Assembly (NCBI GenBank): GCA_949130495.1
Contig: OX422207.1
Coordinates: 837,873,573 to 837,937,572 of the forward strand
Reading direction: 5' to 3'
Length of the DNA stretch: 64,000 nucleotides
Source: Sambucus nigra
Taxonomy: Eukaryota > Streptophyta > Magnoliopsida > Dipsacales > Adoxaceae
The notes below the pieces were generated by a model that was given only the letters and a program-made list of their open reading frames with translations, was not told the DNA's origin and did no database searches. The position numbers and the translations under genes were made by a program. This document shows positions 33,470 through 45,866 of this stretch, one piece after another. Numbering within the stretch: position 1 is the first letter of the stretch; each line of letters opens with the position of its first letter.

Positions 33470-34290
33470 GTCCATTTTCTCATTGGGCTCGATTTTCTAA
33501 ATTTACTAGTAAATATTCATTTTGGGTGGTGACACATATAAATGAAGTTGCATGGAAAGAGTCACGAATAACTCCAAAGGCATCAAAGTAACCTGAGGGA
33601 CATATCATGTACTCATCGGGATCCTGGTTGCTGAAGTTCACTATTATATGCTTGTTATCAGGTTGAAAATGAGATTTAGGAGTCAAAAACTCAAAATAGG
33701 AACTTGGTGACTTAATAAGAGATATTAACACCCTAGAGGTATTAACGTATCATCTGGGAAGAGACGGTTTCGTCATTGGACATCTGGTTTCAGAAATTAT
33801 CTCGCTTATGTATGTTCTTTTGTGTGTTAAAAATGGGCTTTTGGAGGCGAAAATAACATTAATCGAGTGTCCTTAAAAGAGGCACAAGCACCCCAAGACG
33901 CACAAAAGGAACATGTGGGAAGTGTCTGTTTCCTAATTGAACTCCATATGATGAAATTGACTAGTATACGCTCATTTGTGGAATAAAATGGACTTTAGGG
34001 AGAGAAAACTCAAAATATCAATCAAAAGGTTCTGAGAGAGGCACGACCACCCAAGAGGTACAAAAGTAACTTGTGGGAAGTGCTTGTTTTCCCATCGGAC
34101 TATCAGTTTTTGAAATTGACTAGTAGATGATTATTTTGGGGTTATAAGTCAGTTTTGGGGTTGAAAAGTGAAAACAACCGCGAAGTGTCTCGGAAAGAGT
34201 CACGAAAATCCCCAAAGGTATCAAAGTAACTCGAGAGAAGTAATTGTGTCTTCACATGACTCTCGATTTTTGAAAGTGACTAGTGGGAAG
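33470..34290 (+). repeat. About 159-bp degenerate tandem repeat in CACTA-2, about five units
   Basis: Anchors of the form AAAGAGTCACGA..A-CCCAAAGGTATCAAAGTAAC occur at about 33561, 33718, 33881, 34040 and 34199. Each is followed by GTGGGAAGTG-type and GAAATTGACTAGTAG-type words. The units are diverged by substitution and small indels. No coding potential is seen. Confidence 0.75.
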
Positions 34291-34310
34291 GATTTGGGCA
34301 AGTCTAGTAC

Positions 34311-34580
34311 TGATGATTGGTTTGAATAGACACCTGGAGACCATATTCGTCGCCTTCTTTCGCTCTCTTCCCAATGTCAGCTTTGGTTTTACTCATTTTA
34401 GACATGTTCTCTTTATTATTATCTTATTCAAACATGAGGAGGTCGGCATCGTCCACCCAGTCAGTGGAAGGCAAGTCATTGTTCCCCACATTGGATTGTG
34501 AATATGATCCATACCTGATGATTGGTTTGAATAGACACCTGGAGACCATATTCGTCGCCTTCTTTCGCTCTCTTCCCAAT
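34311..34580 (+). repeat. Perfect 65-bp direct duplication
   Basis: Bases 34311-34375 and 34516-34580 are identical, starting TGATGATTGGTTTGAATAGA and ending CGCTCTCTTCCCAAT, with a 205-base offset. This is much less diverged than its surroundings, so the duplication is recent. Confidence 0.95.
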
Positions 34581-36539
34581 TTTAGGTTCCGACTCGAGTG
34601 TCTTAGGACTAAGGATGGTGTCATCATTTCAACTAATGCTAGGGCATTGTCATAACCAATACCCAATTCCAGGTGGTGCCTTACAGAGGTGGATTTTAGA
34701 AAGTAACCACACAATATGGAGGCAACGTATATTTGGCAAAGCTGGAGCCATTTGATTTCAGTGGGTTTTGTAATGGGCCTATTAAATTAAGAACGCCCAC
34801 ACTCCATTGACCTGAGTTATACCACCGAGTTATAAAGCTAGCAAAAGGATGATTGTCGTATACATCCATATCTAGTTTTAAAAGATAAGAAAGTTCTCAT
34901 TTCGTTCAACTTGTTAACTGAATTAACGGTTTAATTGTGTGGAGTAGAGCAAGACTCAGGTTTTCACCAAAGGCTTGCAAAACCCATCACCACTCAGTCC
35001 GTTGGGAGTTCTTTTTTGCGACGGATCAATATAAATTAATGAAAATAAAAATTAAAAGGGGGAGTTGGTTATGATCTTTCTCCGATTAGCTTTGTATTCT
35101 CTTCAACGCCAATTTAAACATCTAGGCTTCACCACCACGGACTTCAATGAAATCATTATCATAAGTGTTTGGGGGATAAATAAAGTAAGATGCTAGGGGA
35201 GATGATCGTACATATAAGTTGCTTCAACCTATTTTAGTTACAAGCTTTCATGTTCTTTCAATCTATTTTGATTTCTTGTTGTATCGATAATTTATACACA
35301 AATTCAACAAAGCTTTGGAATATTCCACTATGGATTAACTACTCTGTGGAGTGGATATTATGTACCATGATCGTCATCTTTGACCAGTGCACATCACTAA
35401 AGCTGGCCAAGAAACATGAAACTTATCATTTGCGATATAGATTCATGAAAACTACTTGATGGAAACTGGTCACCTTAATCTCATCCTTAGAGCGGTGCTT
35501 GAAATATTGTCCATTGGTGAATAGATTACTACTCAAACCATGCTCGCTAAAATTGGGAGTTCACATCTTTAAAGGCATAAAATTCCTAGTGATGGCACAT
35601 ATATGATACCTCATGTGGTCGTTATAATCTATAAGAATCAAAAATTATAACTCCTCTATCTATTATGCCAAATTTTCATAAACAACACCAACACTCAGTT
35701 TGGCGAGTGCAAGCCAATGATACATCCGACCGGTGCAACACCGAGAGTGAATTCGACACATGTAAATTTACAAACCAACACTATGATATCTACCGAGCTC
35801 ATCTTCAAAAGACCTTTTTAAATATTTCTTCGGGATTTATCTTCAAGCACCTCAATTATTACAATTTCTGGGCAACAGAACCCCAAATTTATCATAGTGC
35901 TCAGCAAAGCCTAATCGACTAGGCAGCACGCTTAGCTTCATGTCTCATTACATGGATCTTTTAATGAAGTTATATGGATATGATGCTTTGGAAGAACAGG
36001 AGCAAGTATGTTGGACCACTTCTTCAACGGTATCTCCATCAAATACTTACAATCTGCTACAGAATCCAATCAAATGAGTTATCCATTTTTAATACTTTTT
36101 ACTTATTTTCCCCATGTGTTAACATATACATTGCTAAGGGTACTAGATGTTATAAAAAATTCATCCCCCAAATTCTCATTTAGGTTGCTAGTTGCTTGTT
36201 TGCACAAAACAAATTCAATTACTAAGTTCTGTCAACCCTTTTCTTAATGGGTGCTGCTCAAAATGGCTTATAAATTCATTACACTGTTTGGTTATTTAGG
36301 AGTATTTCGGATTAACTGTTCACATTGTTATGGTGATAACATTACTCTCATGCATGTAATCCTATCCTCACTATTTGTCTTCATTCATATCAAAGACTAC
36401 TTATACGCTCATTAGTCATGTGTCATGTGGACATATCTTTTATCTTCATTAAAACATAAGTTGGGAAGAGGCTCGAGCACAACTATTGTACAGTTTTCAA
36501 CCATTCTTATTATCATTCTAAATCCTCTGTAGTAGTACT
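34581..36539. other. CACTA-2 interior, no recognised gene
   Basis: Only short open frames are seen, none with a family I recognise. It may hold further captured host sequence. Confidence 0.4.
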
Positions 36540-37136
36540 CGGCGAGTTGCCATATTTTCGAAGCCTGTGGAATTCACCTTCTGCAAACACCTCAAAGCCT
36601 TTGTATTATTATTTTCGACAGTTGGGATTCACTAGTTCAGGGAAATTACTTACAGATTCATCTGATGCAGCACAAATCCCCTCTCCTTTGACAATAATTT
36701 TGGCCTTAGATAGTGGAAAAGACGAAGCCTATAATGGTGTCTCTAAATCCTCCATGGTTCAAAAAATTTTGAAAGGCATAAAATAGAGTCCTAAGAAGAT
36801 GAACCTGGTTATTGCATTGGTTCGTGGCATGCGTGTTTAAGATTCCTAAACCCAGAAAGGTCTTCAACATCCAGACCGTCTTCTCATTGCTGATGCATTT
36901 GTGGGGAAGGATTCTTTAAAAATAGATCATCCTACCATTCAAAGGGGATAAGCGGGATTAAAATGAGACCTGAGTGTAGGCTGACAGTAGTAGTACGTCA
37001 AATAACTCCCGAAGAGGAGGTCGAGATAGCGAGGCTTAGAGTCAGCAATTTACTCAATCTCACAAAGTGAGAAAGGCGCCTCTACCTCATAAGATTATCG
37101 AGACTACTCCAATATGGAATCGCAAAGGCAAAGCTT
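36540..37136 (+). pseudogene. Captured fragment of a nuclear gene for organellar (mitochondrial-type) ribosomal protein L22
   Basis: In the intact gene the product is a large-subunit protein of the organellar ribosome. Here the frame reads KPLYYYFRQLGFTSSGKLL (from 36597), then ALDSGKDEAYNGVSKSS, then QKILKGIK, a stop (36784-36786) and SPKKMNLVIALVRGMRV. Another stop (36838-36840) follows, then HPDRLLIADAFVGK. After frameshifts come RLTVVVRQITPEEEVEIARL and LPHKIIETTPIWNRKGKA. The order and words match plant L22 proteins of the mitochondrial type. About 25 residues are missing between the VRGMRV and DRLL blocks. It lies wholly within CACTA-2, so I infer transduplication. The pieces run together without clear introns. 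Confidence 0.8.
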
Positions 37137-37208
37137 AAAGTGTTATGGATGCACGAGCAAAATTTTGGCTACATTTATTCTGTTCTTGATAGGGAAGCCT
37201 TTTCTTTG

Positions 37209-37241
37209 CATGCAGCTTATCGAGACTACTCCAATTTGGAA
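37209..37241 (+). pseudogene. Second copy of the L22 C-terminal segment
   Basis: CTTATCGAGACTACTCCAAT and the following bases repeat 37097-37128 with a few differences (peptide LIETTPIWNRK). This copy is preceded by TTTGCATGCAG and followed by GTGATT, so it looks like an exon edge, unlike the first copy. Confidence 0.65.
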
Positions 37242-37962
37242 CCGTAAGGTGATTTTTTTTGTTACATCTTCAATTAACGGTTGAATTGTGTGTTCAAATG
37301 ATACAATGTGTTTTTAGAGATTGATTTTAATTTTTGGTTTGAGAGAATATACAAAAAACATGATGCCTCCACTATGTTTACACTATTTATTATTGCAAAT
37401 TCAAATAAACCATTGCTATCTTGAATAACTTCAACCCACTTCATAATTACTGTTGTCAAACACATTACTTCACATGCTGGATGAATAGAAAATATAACCT
37501 GTCACAAAATCACTTCTGCTATGAAGTAGAGTGTCTGAAGCCTTATGGGGCCAAATTTTTGTTCGAGATTTGACTATAATCCTACCCAAATACGTACACC
37601 TGTTTTGTATAAATATATATGAATCCATCGGGAGTGTGCCAACAAAATGAAAAAAATAGATTTTATCCTATAACCAGGGGTGAACCCCCATTTTACACCC
37701 CATTACTTTTATCAAATACCAATGACATTTTATCAAAACTATCCGCGATTACTTTTATCAAATACCAATAACCAGGGGCGAACCCCCATTTTCCCCCCTC
37801 AAAATGACTTAAATTTTGAGGTCCCGCATTTCTCTTGCTTTTGACGAGAAAATTATTCTCTAAACTTATGTTAGTGCCTCGCTCGTGATATGTCTTTGTA
37901 TACACAAATTATTAATTTATTCTTGTCAAGACGCATGCTGGAACACATTTCCTCATTGTTAT

Positions 37963-38115
37963 TTCTCTTTCACAGTCTTTTGTATTGGCTTATATGCTGC
38001 AATTCAAGCTCTTATCACCGGTATTGAATTTGCAGTAGAAATAAATTTTTTTCACTCCTTGGATTGAATCTGATAATGTAATCTCCATTAAATTTTTAGT
38101 TAATCATCCTTATAC
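37963..38115 (+). pseudogene. RNase H-like (RVT_3-type) scrap
   Basis: AAIQALITGIEFAVEINFFHSLD, then after a small frameshift ESDNVISIKFLVNHPYTTG, follows the pattern of the RNase H-like domain (A..AL..G...A......ESD). The domain occurs in non-LTR elements and in host genes. It is too short to tell which. Confidence 0.45.
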
Positions 38116-38385
38116 AACAGGTGGAAGGGATGGAAATTCTAAATCTTAGTTCAGATATAGTTCTATGATTTGGGTTCAGATGTAGTTCTATGATTTGGGT
38201 TTGTGGTCTATTAAGCAATACCTCTAAAACAATTTGGCATTTTTTTACGATTATTCTCTCAATAGAGTAATGTATGATTTATATCATGTCTTTGACTTAT
38301 ATGGTGGAAATTTTCACATCAAGCATACTAAAGTAGTTTCAAGAATTTATAGGATCAATTGTTGCAATATCGTAGTTATCTACCT

Positions 38386-38413
38386 ATTATATATATATAT
38401 ATATATATATATT
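38386..38413. repeat. (TA)n microsatellite
   Basis: A pure TA run of about 13 units inside CACTA-2. Just downstream (38440-38515) the phrase GGGCA(A/G)TACTT(A/G)TCCTTAA recurs twice. Confidence 0.9.
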
Positions 38414-38773
38414 CATTTCCTGCTGTAAAGCTTCCTCGGGCAATACTTGTCCTTAAAGCTCCCACTGCGAATCGTTGATTGCCTTGGGCAGTACTTATCC
38501 TTAAAGCTCCCATCAAATTATATATCAACATACATTTTTTGTGAACACTGCCTGGGGTAGGAAAAAGATCTTTTTTTTAGTAGATCATGACATCCATTGC
38601 TTTGAGCAATGAACACTGGGTAGTAAAGAAAAATTTTTAATAGTTGAATAATATCATCCAAATTTATTTGTTGTATGTATTTTTAACAAAAAAATTATAC
38701 ATTTTTGTGCTTATGTTTGTTTTCTAACCGTTGGGTACCTTTGATCATTAATATATATACATTGTTTTTTCAG

Positions 38774-39345
38774 AGGGTAGAACAAAGGGAATCCGTCGAT
38801 AATATTAGCATTTGGAAAGCCACTCGAGTTCAAAATAATAAACCTTTGAGTGTTGAAGATGTATCATTTGATAAAGCGGTATGTATAAATAATAATTCGT
38901 AAGCGATGCTTGAAAGGTTTATGTTTATTTACTTTAATATTTGTTTTAAATTATGTTCTTGAAAATTTATAGTATGTTCATTAATATAAAAAAGGTGAAA
39001 ATTTGCTATGGTGGTGGTGAGAATTTGTTATTGCGGTGGTCAGAATTTTCTATTGGTTTGTGTATAGTATTCTTAGGATCAATTTTAATGTTTAAAACCA
39101 GCTAGCTACCTATGGTTTTCATGAATAAACAAAGGAGATTCTGTCGATTTAAAAAAAATTGTTGTTAGATATTTATATTGTTTGTGATGAGAATATAGTA
39201 TATTGATTCATTGCACATTGTATTGTTGATGAATGTGATATTAATTTTGACATAATTGACACTATTTTTTTTTGCAGGTGACAATTTTTTAGGAACATGC
39301 AAAGCTAATCAGTGATTTTGGAGGTCGTACGCCTTAAGATTGCGG
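38774..39345 (+). pseudogene. CACTA-2 TNPA-like exons (Ptta/En/Spm type)
   Basis: An exon of exactly 35 codons (38774-38878) lies between TTTTTTCAG and GTATGT. It encodes RVEQRESVDNISIWKAT, then RVQNNKPLSVEDVSFDKA, the pattern of the exon near the end of TNPA-like genes. The next candidate exon starts at 39278 after TTTGCAG in the right phase (VTIF, stop, EHAKLISDFGG), with a TAG after four codons. Upstream exons are not found, so the gene is a remnant. Confidence 0.65.
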
Positions 39346-40038
39346 GATTACTTTGATAAAAGCATTTTGTATTTTGGAGTATAAGAACTTAATGTATTTT
39401 TGTTGTTAAGTCGAATATTTGAACTTAGCGTGATAATTTTTGTTTTGATGAATATTTGGAGATGCTTGTAAGAACTCTAACTATTGTTGAATGAAAATGA
39501 TTTGTTGTATTTGGTTGAAAATCATCTTATGTATTATATTTTATGATTATTATTTGTGTTGTGTTGTCTCAAATGTAATTCAGTTCTATATTAAACTTTA
39601 GCGATAGATTTTATTGTCCATAATATATTGGTGCACAAATTTTCAGATCCCTTCAACTCTTTTGGGATGGTTAAAAATGTCCTAAAAATATATTAAAGAC
39701 GGCTATATTGCCGTCTCAAAAACATCTTGTAAAATAGTAATCTTTTGAGACACATTAATTCCCGTCTCAAAAGCAGTTTTTTGAGACAGCTCTCTTGTCG
39801 TCATAAAAGGGTCATATAAAATGATGAGCTTTTGAGACAGATCTGTTCCTGTCTTAAAAAACTCTTTTGAGACGTCTATGGAGTCACAAAAAGTATTTAT
39901 AACCCCCTATCAAAAAGACCCCCTAGCCGTCCCATATAGCGTCCCCAAAAGTATTTGAGATGGATAAACCATATTTTGGGACTATTAGGCCACTGTCTCA
40001 AAAGCTATTTTTTTGTAGTGGCTCCTAGAGTAAAGAAT

Positions 40039-40756
40039 TTCTTGAAAATAATTGTACCCACATTAAGTTAAAGAATTTGCAATTGACTAGAGGGTTAATT
40101 AATTATCATATGGAGTGGGATTTAATAATTTATTAGATGATAAATTATTAATAAATGGAACATGCTACGGACATTGGTGGAACTCTAACGGTAGAGTAAT
40201 TACCTTTACATATTATATAGGATAATAATATGTACTAGTATATATTTGTGTGTGCACATACCAGTGGAGTGTCCTATCGTCTTAGGGGTTCGCGCGTTCG
40301 GGCAGTAGACCACACGTCGGCATAGGTGGGCTTGACGATGTATAGGCCATATAGGTAATACGTAGAGGCTCCATCCTTGAGGTGTAGGTGTGGCACTGTC
40401 CCTTCCCGTATCACCGCTAGGTATGGGCCGTATACAGGTGTCCTTCATAGGGATCTCTCCTAATTTATGTGTGATTTCTTATGTCCGCTTAGGATGTCAG
40501 GATTCCTTTGGACTTGCCGATAGAGCACGAATTTGACACCAACGGTAGATGCCCTTGTGTGTCAATTTTATGGAAGGACATATATTATAATCACCCGAAT
40601 ATTTTGGAAATAAATTTAAATGGTCTAAGGATATGGACAGTAAATATTATATTGATCCTATAACGCATAATCATGTTTATGCCGTATACTTGACACTAAA
40701 AAGACTGGAATTAAAATAAGTTGGAAATTCAAATGTAGGGATTGCATTTAATTTTA
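40039..40756. other. Unassigned sequence between the Ogre-like LTR scrap and the Tekay element
   Basis: No coding homology or repeat is recognised. It continues at 51379 beyond the Tekay insertion, so the two pieces belong together. The composition (AT-rich with a GC-rich patch at 40260-40440) could be an old LTR. Confidence 0.4.
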
Positions 40757-43700
40757 TGTAACACCTCGTAATTTTTGGGCTTTTTATTTTGATTAATTAA
40801 TTCTATAATTGCCTTTTTATTTTAATTAATTATTTCGATAATTGGTAATTTACTTGTGTCGTAAATTGAGAAGAATTAATTAATTGTGTTATTTAAAAGT
40901 GAGCGAATGTAAATTAGTTAATGGGTGAAAATTTATTTTTAAAAATAATTATCTGGATGGTGAATTTGAGCACACGGTTGAGTCCGGTAGGGTCGAAATA
41001 GTCCAAAATGAGTGGCCATATGTATATATTCGATTTCGGGACTTTTCTAGACACACTTGAACTCCCAATTAAGTGTTTGGGCCCTTTTTAGAAGGCCCAT
41101 AAGTCCAAAAACGGGATTAGAGTTAATAACTATAATTGTGAGAGGGTGAGGCAACTTTATCTCATTTTAGAAGACCAAAATTAGGGAGAGACTTTGAGGA
41201 GAACAATTAGAAGATATTTTAGGAGATTACTTCAAGAACAAGAGGAGACCCTTGAATCCAACCCAACATCTTCATCAAAGAACTTGATTCTACAAACCTA
41301 AGGCAAGTGGTTTAATTTTCAATTATTAAATTGCATTTTCTTATTCATATTAAAGAAGGTGTGAATTAATTAACATGTTAGGGTTTATTCTACATTAGAA
41401 TTTGGGGATTTCATGTTTGGGATTTAAAAATCTATAGAGATGTTAAGATTTAATGTATTTTATGTCCCAATTGGTGTAGATGATGTAGTTATAATGAGTA
41501 AATCAAATGGGTGACTTTAGGATGAATCTTGGAAGGTTTTGGGGGGTGAAATCTGTACAGAATTGAAGTTTTTACTATTTTAATGGTAGACTGATTTTTC
41601 TGGGCAGAATGGAGAAGAAAGAGAACACCAGGGTCATTTGAACGACACGATGTCTCGTTCAAATTACAGCCAATGTCGTTCGAACGATATGGCTAGTTGC
41701 TTGAACGACCTGATGAATTCTAAAAGTTTCCTCCCCTCCCCTGATTCAGACTTGATAGTTGTTTTGTGATGAACAGTTTATGTGTTAGATGAATCTGAAT
41801 TTTATGGTTATAATTTAGGGTTTGAATATGTGAAAATCACCCTTGGATTAAGTAGAGGATAAATTCAATTTGAGAGTTAAGGTTTATGATTGAGTGAATG
41901 AAATTGAATAATGAATTGGGAATTTTGAATTTCGGGGGCCAAAAGAGATAGTCCGGGTATAATTGGTAAGGTGACACGAAGATAATGAAATTAATTAGTG
42001 TAAGATTAATTGAAATTAAGTCGGATTGTAGACTTGCATGTTTTAGGCTTGTGTATGGATGTAGTACATCGGTAGCCTGGATTTAATATATATATATATA
42101 CGGTGATCTGTAGTGTATATATATATATGATTTATAAATATTTGTGTGTATAATATTTATAGTAAAGCATACCTATTCTAGTGCTATCATGGTAGGTTGC
42201 GCGATGTGGGTGAATCTCCTAACTAGTGAATGCAGGGTGAGTATAGTCCCCAGGTCATAGTGTCTGGACAAGGGGTGAGACGTCTTGGGGTATGGGAAAG
42301 TCTCATTTCGGGAGGAAACTATGGCCGCCTCCAATTTGTTTGTTTTTCTGATTCGGGGTGCGTACCGTGTCAGTATTATGAGTAGATGAGTATACCCGTA
42401 GATGATAGCATTTAGAGAACACCCGATGAGTGCCTACTCGAGGGATAGTTATATATCTACGACATGTATGTGTGAATGTTATAGTATGATTACATATATA
42501 TGGTACAATTATATACGGATAAATACATGATGAGAATTGTATTAATTATATAACTTGTGAGATTGTTATATGGTATCAAATGACAATGGTTTAAATAAGT
42601 TCATGTAATTCATAACTTATAAAGTGTTTACTAAACTCACTCGGGGTAAGTAGTGGGAAATAGTAGGATATATGTGACAAGACTAGTTACGGGGTAGTTA
42701 GCTAGATGGGTCATATATAGTTACGTTAGGCGTGCACATTAGTGGAGGGGTGAGGTGTCCTCAAGAGAGTGTACGAAACTAACTTAAATATGAAGAGCAT
42801 TCATGCGTTTTAATTTCTAGAATTTAAATTCACTTGCTAAATATTTTTGTGACACCCCGACTAATTAAATACCGGGTAGCTACTCCTTTATTAAATTAAT
42901 ACAAAATGCCAAGTTGGTTCAGTTCATAGCATCACTGTCGAAAAGGTTTTAACAATTACTAGCCACCTAATATTTAAAAAGTGAGTTGTCAATTTTAATT
43001 AAATCCGATTAACATGCAACAAGTAGATTATGAAATGCTAACATAACCACCCCCAACATAGTCACAATAGAATAACCATAAAATAATAATGAATCTGGAG
43101 GAATACTCCTCACAACAATCCGAATACTGAAATAAACAAATACCAAATCTGCATCACTAAATTAATTACAACCCAAAATCTGAAATAACTTAATGGATAA
43201 AGTGTCTCTAAAAGAAATGGGGCGACATGCCCAACAGATGAGAAAATATGATAATATAGAGTCAAGATCGAAAGTGGATGCGTCTACTGTCAAGGTCCTG
43301 TAACATCCACAGCAGCTACAGTACGTCACCGAAATGGAACTCCTATGCTTGGTGTCCTTGTGGCTGGGCACCTAAAAAGGTTTTTACAAGAAAATAGATT
43401 TGAAAGCAAACGGGTCAGAGCCCGATTGTGAAAACAGTTTAAAATATAGCAAGTGTTTAATATCATTAAACAGTGAATATAAAGTAAATGATAGTGTGTG
43501 CACTCACATGAGTTCCTCACCTCTCAACTAATTGTGCACTCCTATCGTACCCGTACCCATTCTAGTTATTCCCATATCTAACTAGTCCAATACACAATCT
43601 AACCTTACTGTACGATTTCCAATTCATTTCCCGACATCTTAATTTAAACAGAGTGCTTTACTTTGCTTCTTAGTTCTCAAAATTAGTAATACTAATCAAT

Positions 43701-45866
43701 AGGGATTTTCCAAGGTTAACTCTACAAAAGGTTGCTATTATTCACATTTACACTGATACATAACAATTCATTTCAATTAATAGTATATTTTCCTCATCAT
43801 AAATATAAAATACTGGCACCCCGAGGCTAAGCTGCGGTGCACACATACTCTGTTATCGAATCCCGGTACATCACGTACATAAGGACTACGTATTCCGAAT
43901 CTCTCAGGAATCGTTCCGACAAGTAACAAACACACAAAATGGAGGCGAACATAGTTCACATCACATGGGTCATGCACATACCTACGCTCCCATGATCAAC
44001 AGACTTATTAACTTCTCAATAAGTCCTTCTCTGACCTATGTCCTCGAGGTACCAATCTACATCCCCCCGTAGGCACACAAAGATTAGATGGCCCTGATCG
44101 AACACCAACCTCCCATGATAGCAAGTATGGTAGGTATGTTATACACACATAACCACATATATTAAGCATTTGCACATCTTAGATATCTCAGAATATTAAT
44201 AGAGGTATACTTATCGTTCTTATACCATCATTTAATGCTATACATTTACAAGTCCCCGATTTATATACATTAAAGTTATCAACTCTTCTCACGTCGTAAT
44301 TAGGTACTCGTTTCCTAATCCACAAATGTCATCCGATTTACTACAAGATTCTAAGTTTTACTCCTCAATGTACCCCAATCTCACAATTATACCCACTAGT
44401 CAATAAGGGAAGGTTATTACCCATTAATTAAGTCTACGGGACATTTGAAATAAAATCAGGCCTAAAAGGCCATTCTGTCAACTCGTTAGAAGTCTAGTTC
44501 GAACGAGGTCATTCGAACGAGTGTCATTCGAATGAACTACCAACTCGTTAGAAGGGATAATTTCATCTCATTAGACGCTCGTTCGAACGAGGTCGTTCGA
44601 ACGACCTGGGCAGGTCTTCTAACGAGATGGCAGACTACGCCCAGAAATCCTAAAATCCATTTTTCTTCATTCTTCTCTTCTCTAAATCCACCCTAAGGTC
44701 ATCCCAATAGCATTTTAATGTTCTTAAACTACTCTAAGTCATCTTAGGTCGCTTCTTAACATATTTTTGGGTTTTAATACTCCAAATCAACATGGAATTT
44801 ACATAAATTCCCAATTTTTCACTCCAAACCCTATGAACAGGAACCTAGAGTTTAAATGCAATTAAAGACTCCTTATTAATCCGTTTTCAGATCATCAAAA
44901 TTTATGTTTTGTATATTGAATTCGTCCATTATCATTCTACATGCAAATTCCTACCCAAAAACACAAGTTTCACAATAATTCCATTGGGTGTTCTTCATCA
45001 AAATTTCCAAGACATAAACAGTTTTCTACACTACACATGGAGGAAATATTCATTGCAAATAACGACATCAAAACACTTGCCTTAGATTTGTTCTTCTGAA
45101 TTGATGTTGGTGAATGAAGGCTGACTTTTCCCTTTTCTCTACAGAATTCTCCCAAGGATGATGATGGTGGTTGGAGGTTTCTTTTGACCTCTTCAAACTC
45201 TCCCTTTAACTCTCGTAGCCCACTAACTTACTTTCTGGCTGATAATGACCTTAGTGGTTCTTTTAAAATACCTAAATTAACAATAAAATTCGTGGGTCTT
45301 AATCCCCTAATTTTTAAAATTACCAAAATACCCTTCTAGGTTGCCGATTTGGCCTAAAAATGTCCCGGGACCCAAACTAATCCCCCGGCTAGTGTTTTCT
45401 GACTATTTTGACCCTTCCGAACACGTTAGCGTACTCAAAATGATCATTCGATTGATAAAAATATAATTCATTTTTTTAATTAAAATAATTTCATTCCTGA
45501 CACGACTGGCACGCGCGTCCAAACTAAATTTCTCAAATTGTCGTATTTCTGCCTCGCGACAATTTAAATATTTTCAATACTCATGTATTACCATACATAC
45601 TCAGAAATATTCAATTTTAACATCATAATTAAATACCAACTCACATCTCGCTCGTATTTATATCCGGATTAATTCCCAATTAATTCTTATTTAATTCAAT
45701 TAATCCCTTAAATAAAAATCAATAAAATTAAGGGGTATTACAATTTTCAAATGTTTTGGGTTCTAACCCTTGTTATAAAAGTATTTTCAAAACCTTTTAG
45801 GTGTCCTACCAGAGGGGCGTCAGACCTGATCTTCTTGGAGGGTGCGTAGCTGCAGTATATGTGCAA
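40757..45866 (+). repeat. Tekay left LTR, split by a solo LTR and 3'-truncated
   Basis: Bases 40757-42847 and 45743-45866 together align with 48810 to about 50957 of the right LTR, roughly nine in ten positions by eye. Similarity ends at about 45866, where gag C-terminal coding starts, so the LTR end, PBS and early gag were deleted together. A TCGTTCGAACGA box lies at 41676-41687. Confidence 0.85.
42848..45742 (-). mobile_element. Solo LTR of a Tekay-type element, nested, reverse orientation
   Basis: On the plus strand it runs from TGTGACACCCCG to GGGGTATTACA, with perfect 5-bp duplications ATTTT on both sides (42843-42847 and 45743-45747). The host LTR reads on unbroken if it is removed. 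Read on the minus strand it starts TGTAATACCCC, as the LTR at 62034 does. No internal region is present, so it formed by LTR-LTR recombination. It contains clustered CGTTCGAACG-type palindromes at 44497-44603. Confidence 0.9.

Larger units (their letters stand above)
31844..40020 (+). mobile_element. CACTA-2 (En/Spm) DNA transposon with captured sequence
   Basis: The ends are CACTACAAAAAAA (31844-31856) and its exact complement TTTTTTTGTAGTG (40008-40020). They are flanked by perfect GCT triplets (31841-31843 and 40021-40023), the 3-bp target duplication of CACTA elements. TTTTGAGACGG-type words occur in both orientations near each end (31880-31960, 39690-39990). The interior (8.2 kb) holds a few TNPA-like exons, a ribosomal-protein gene fragment and tandem repeats. 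No TNP2 catalytic region is visible, so it looks non-autonomous. Confidence 0.92.
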
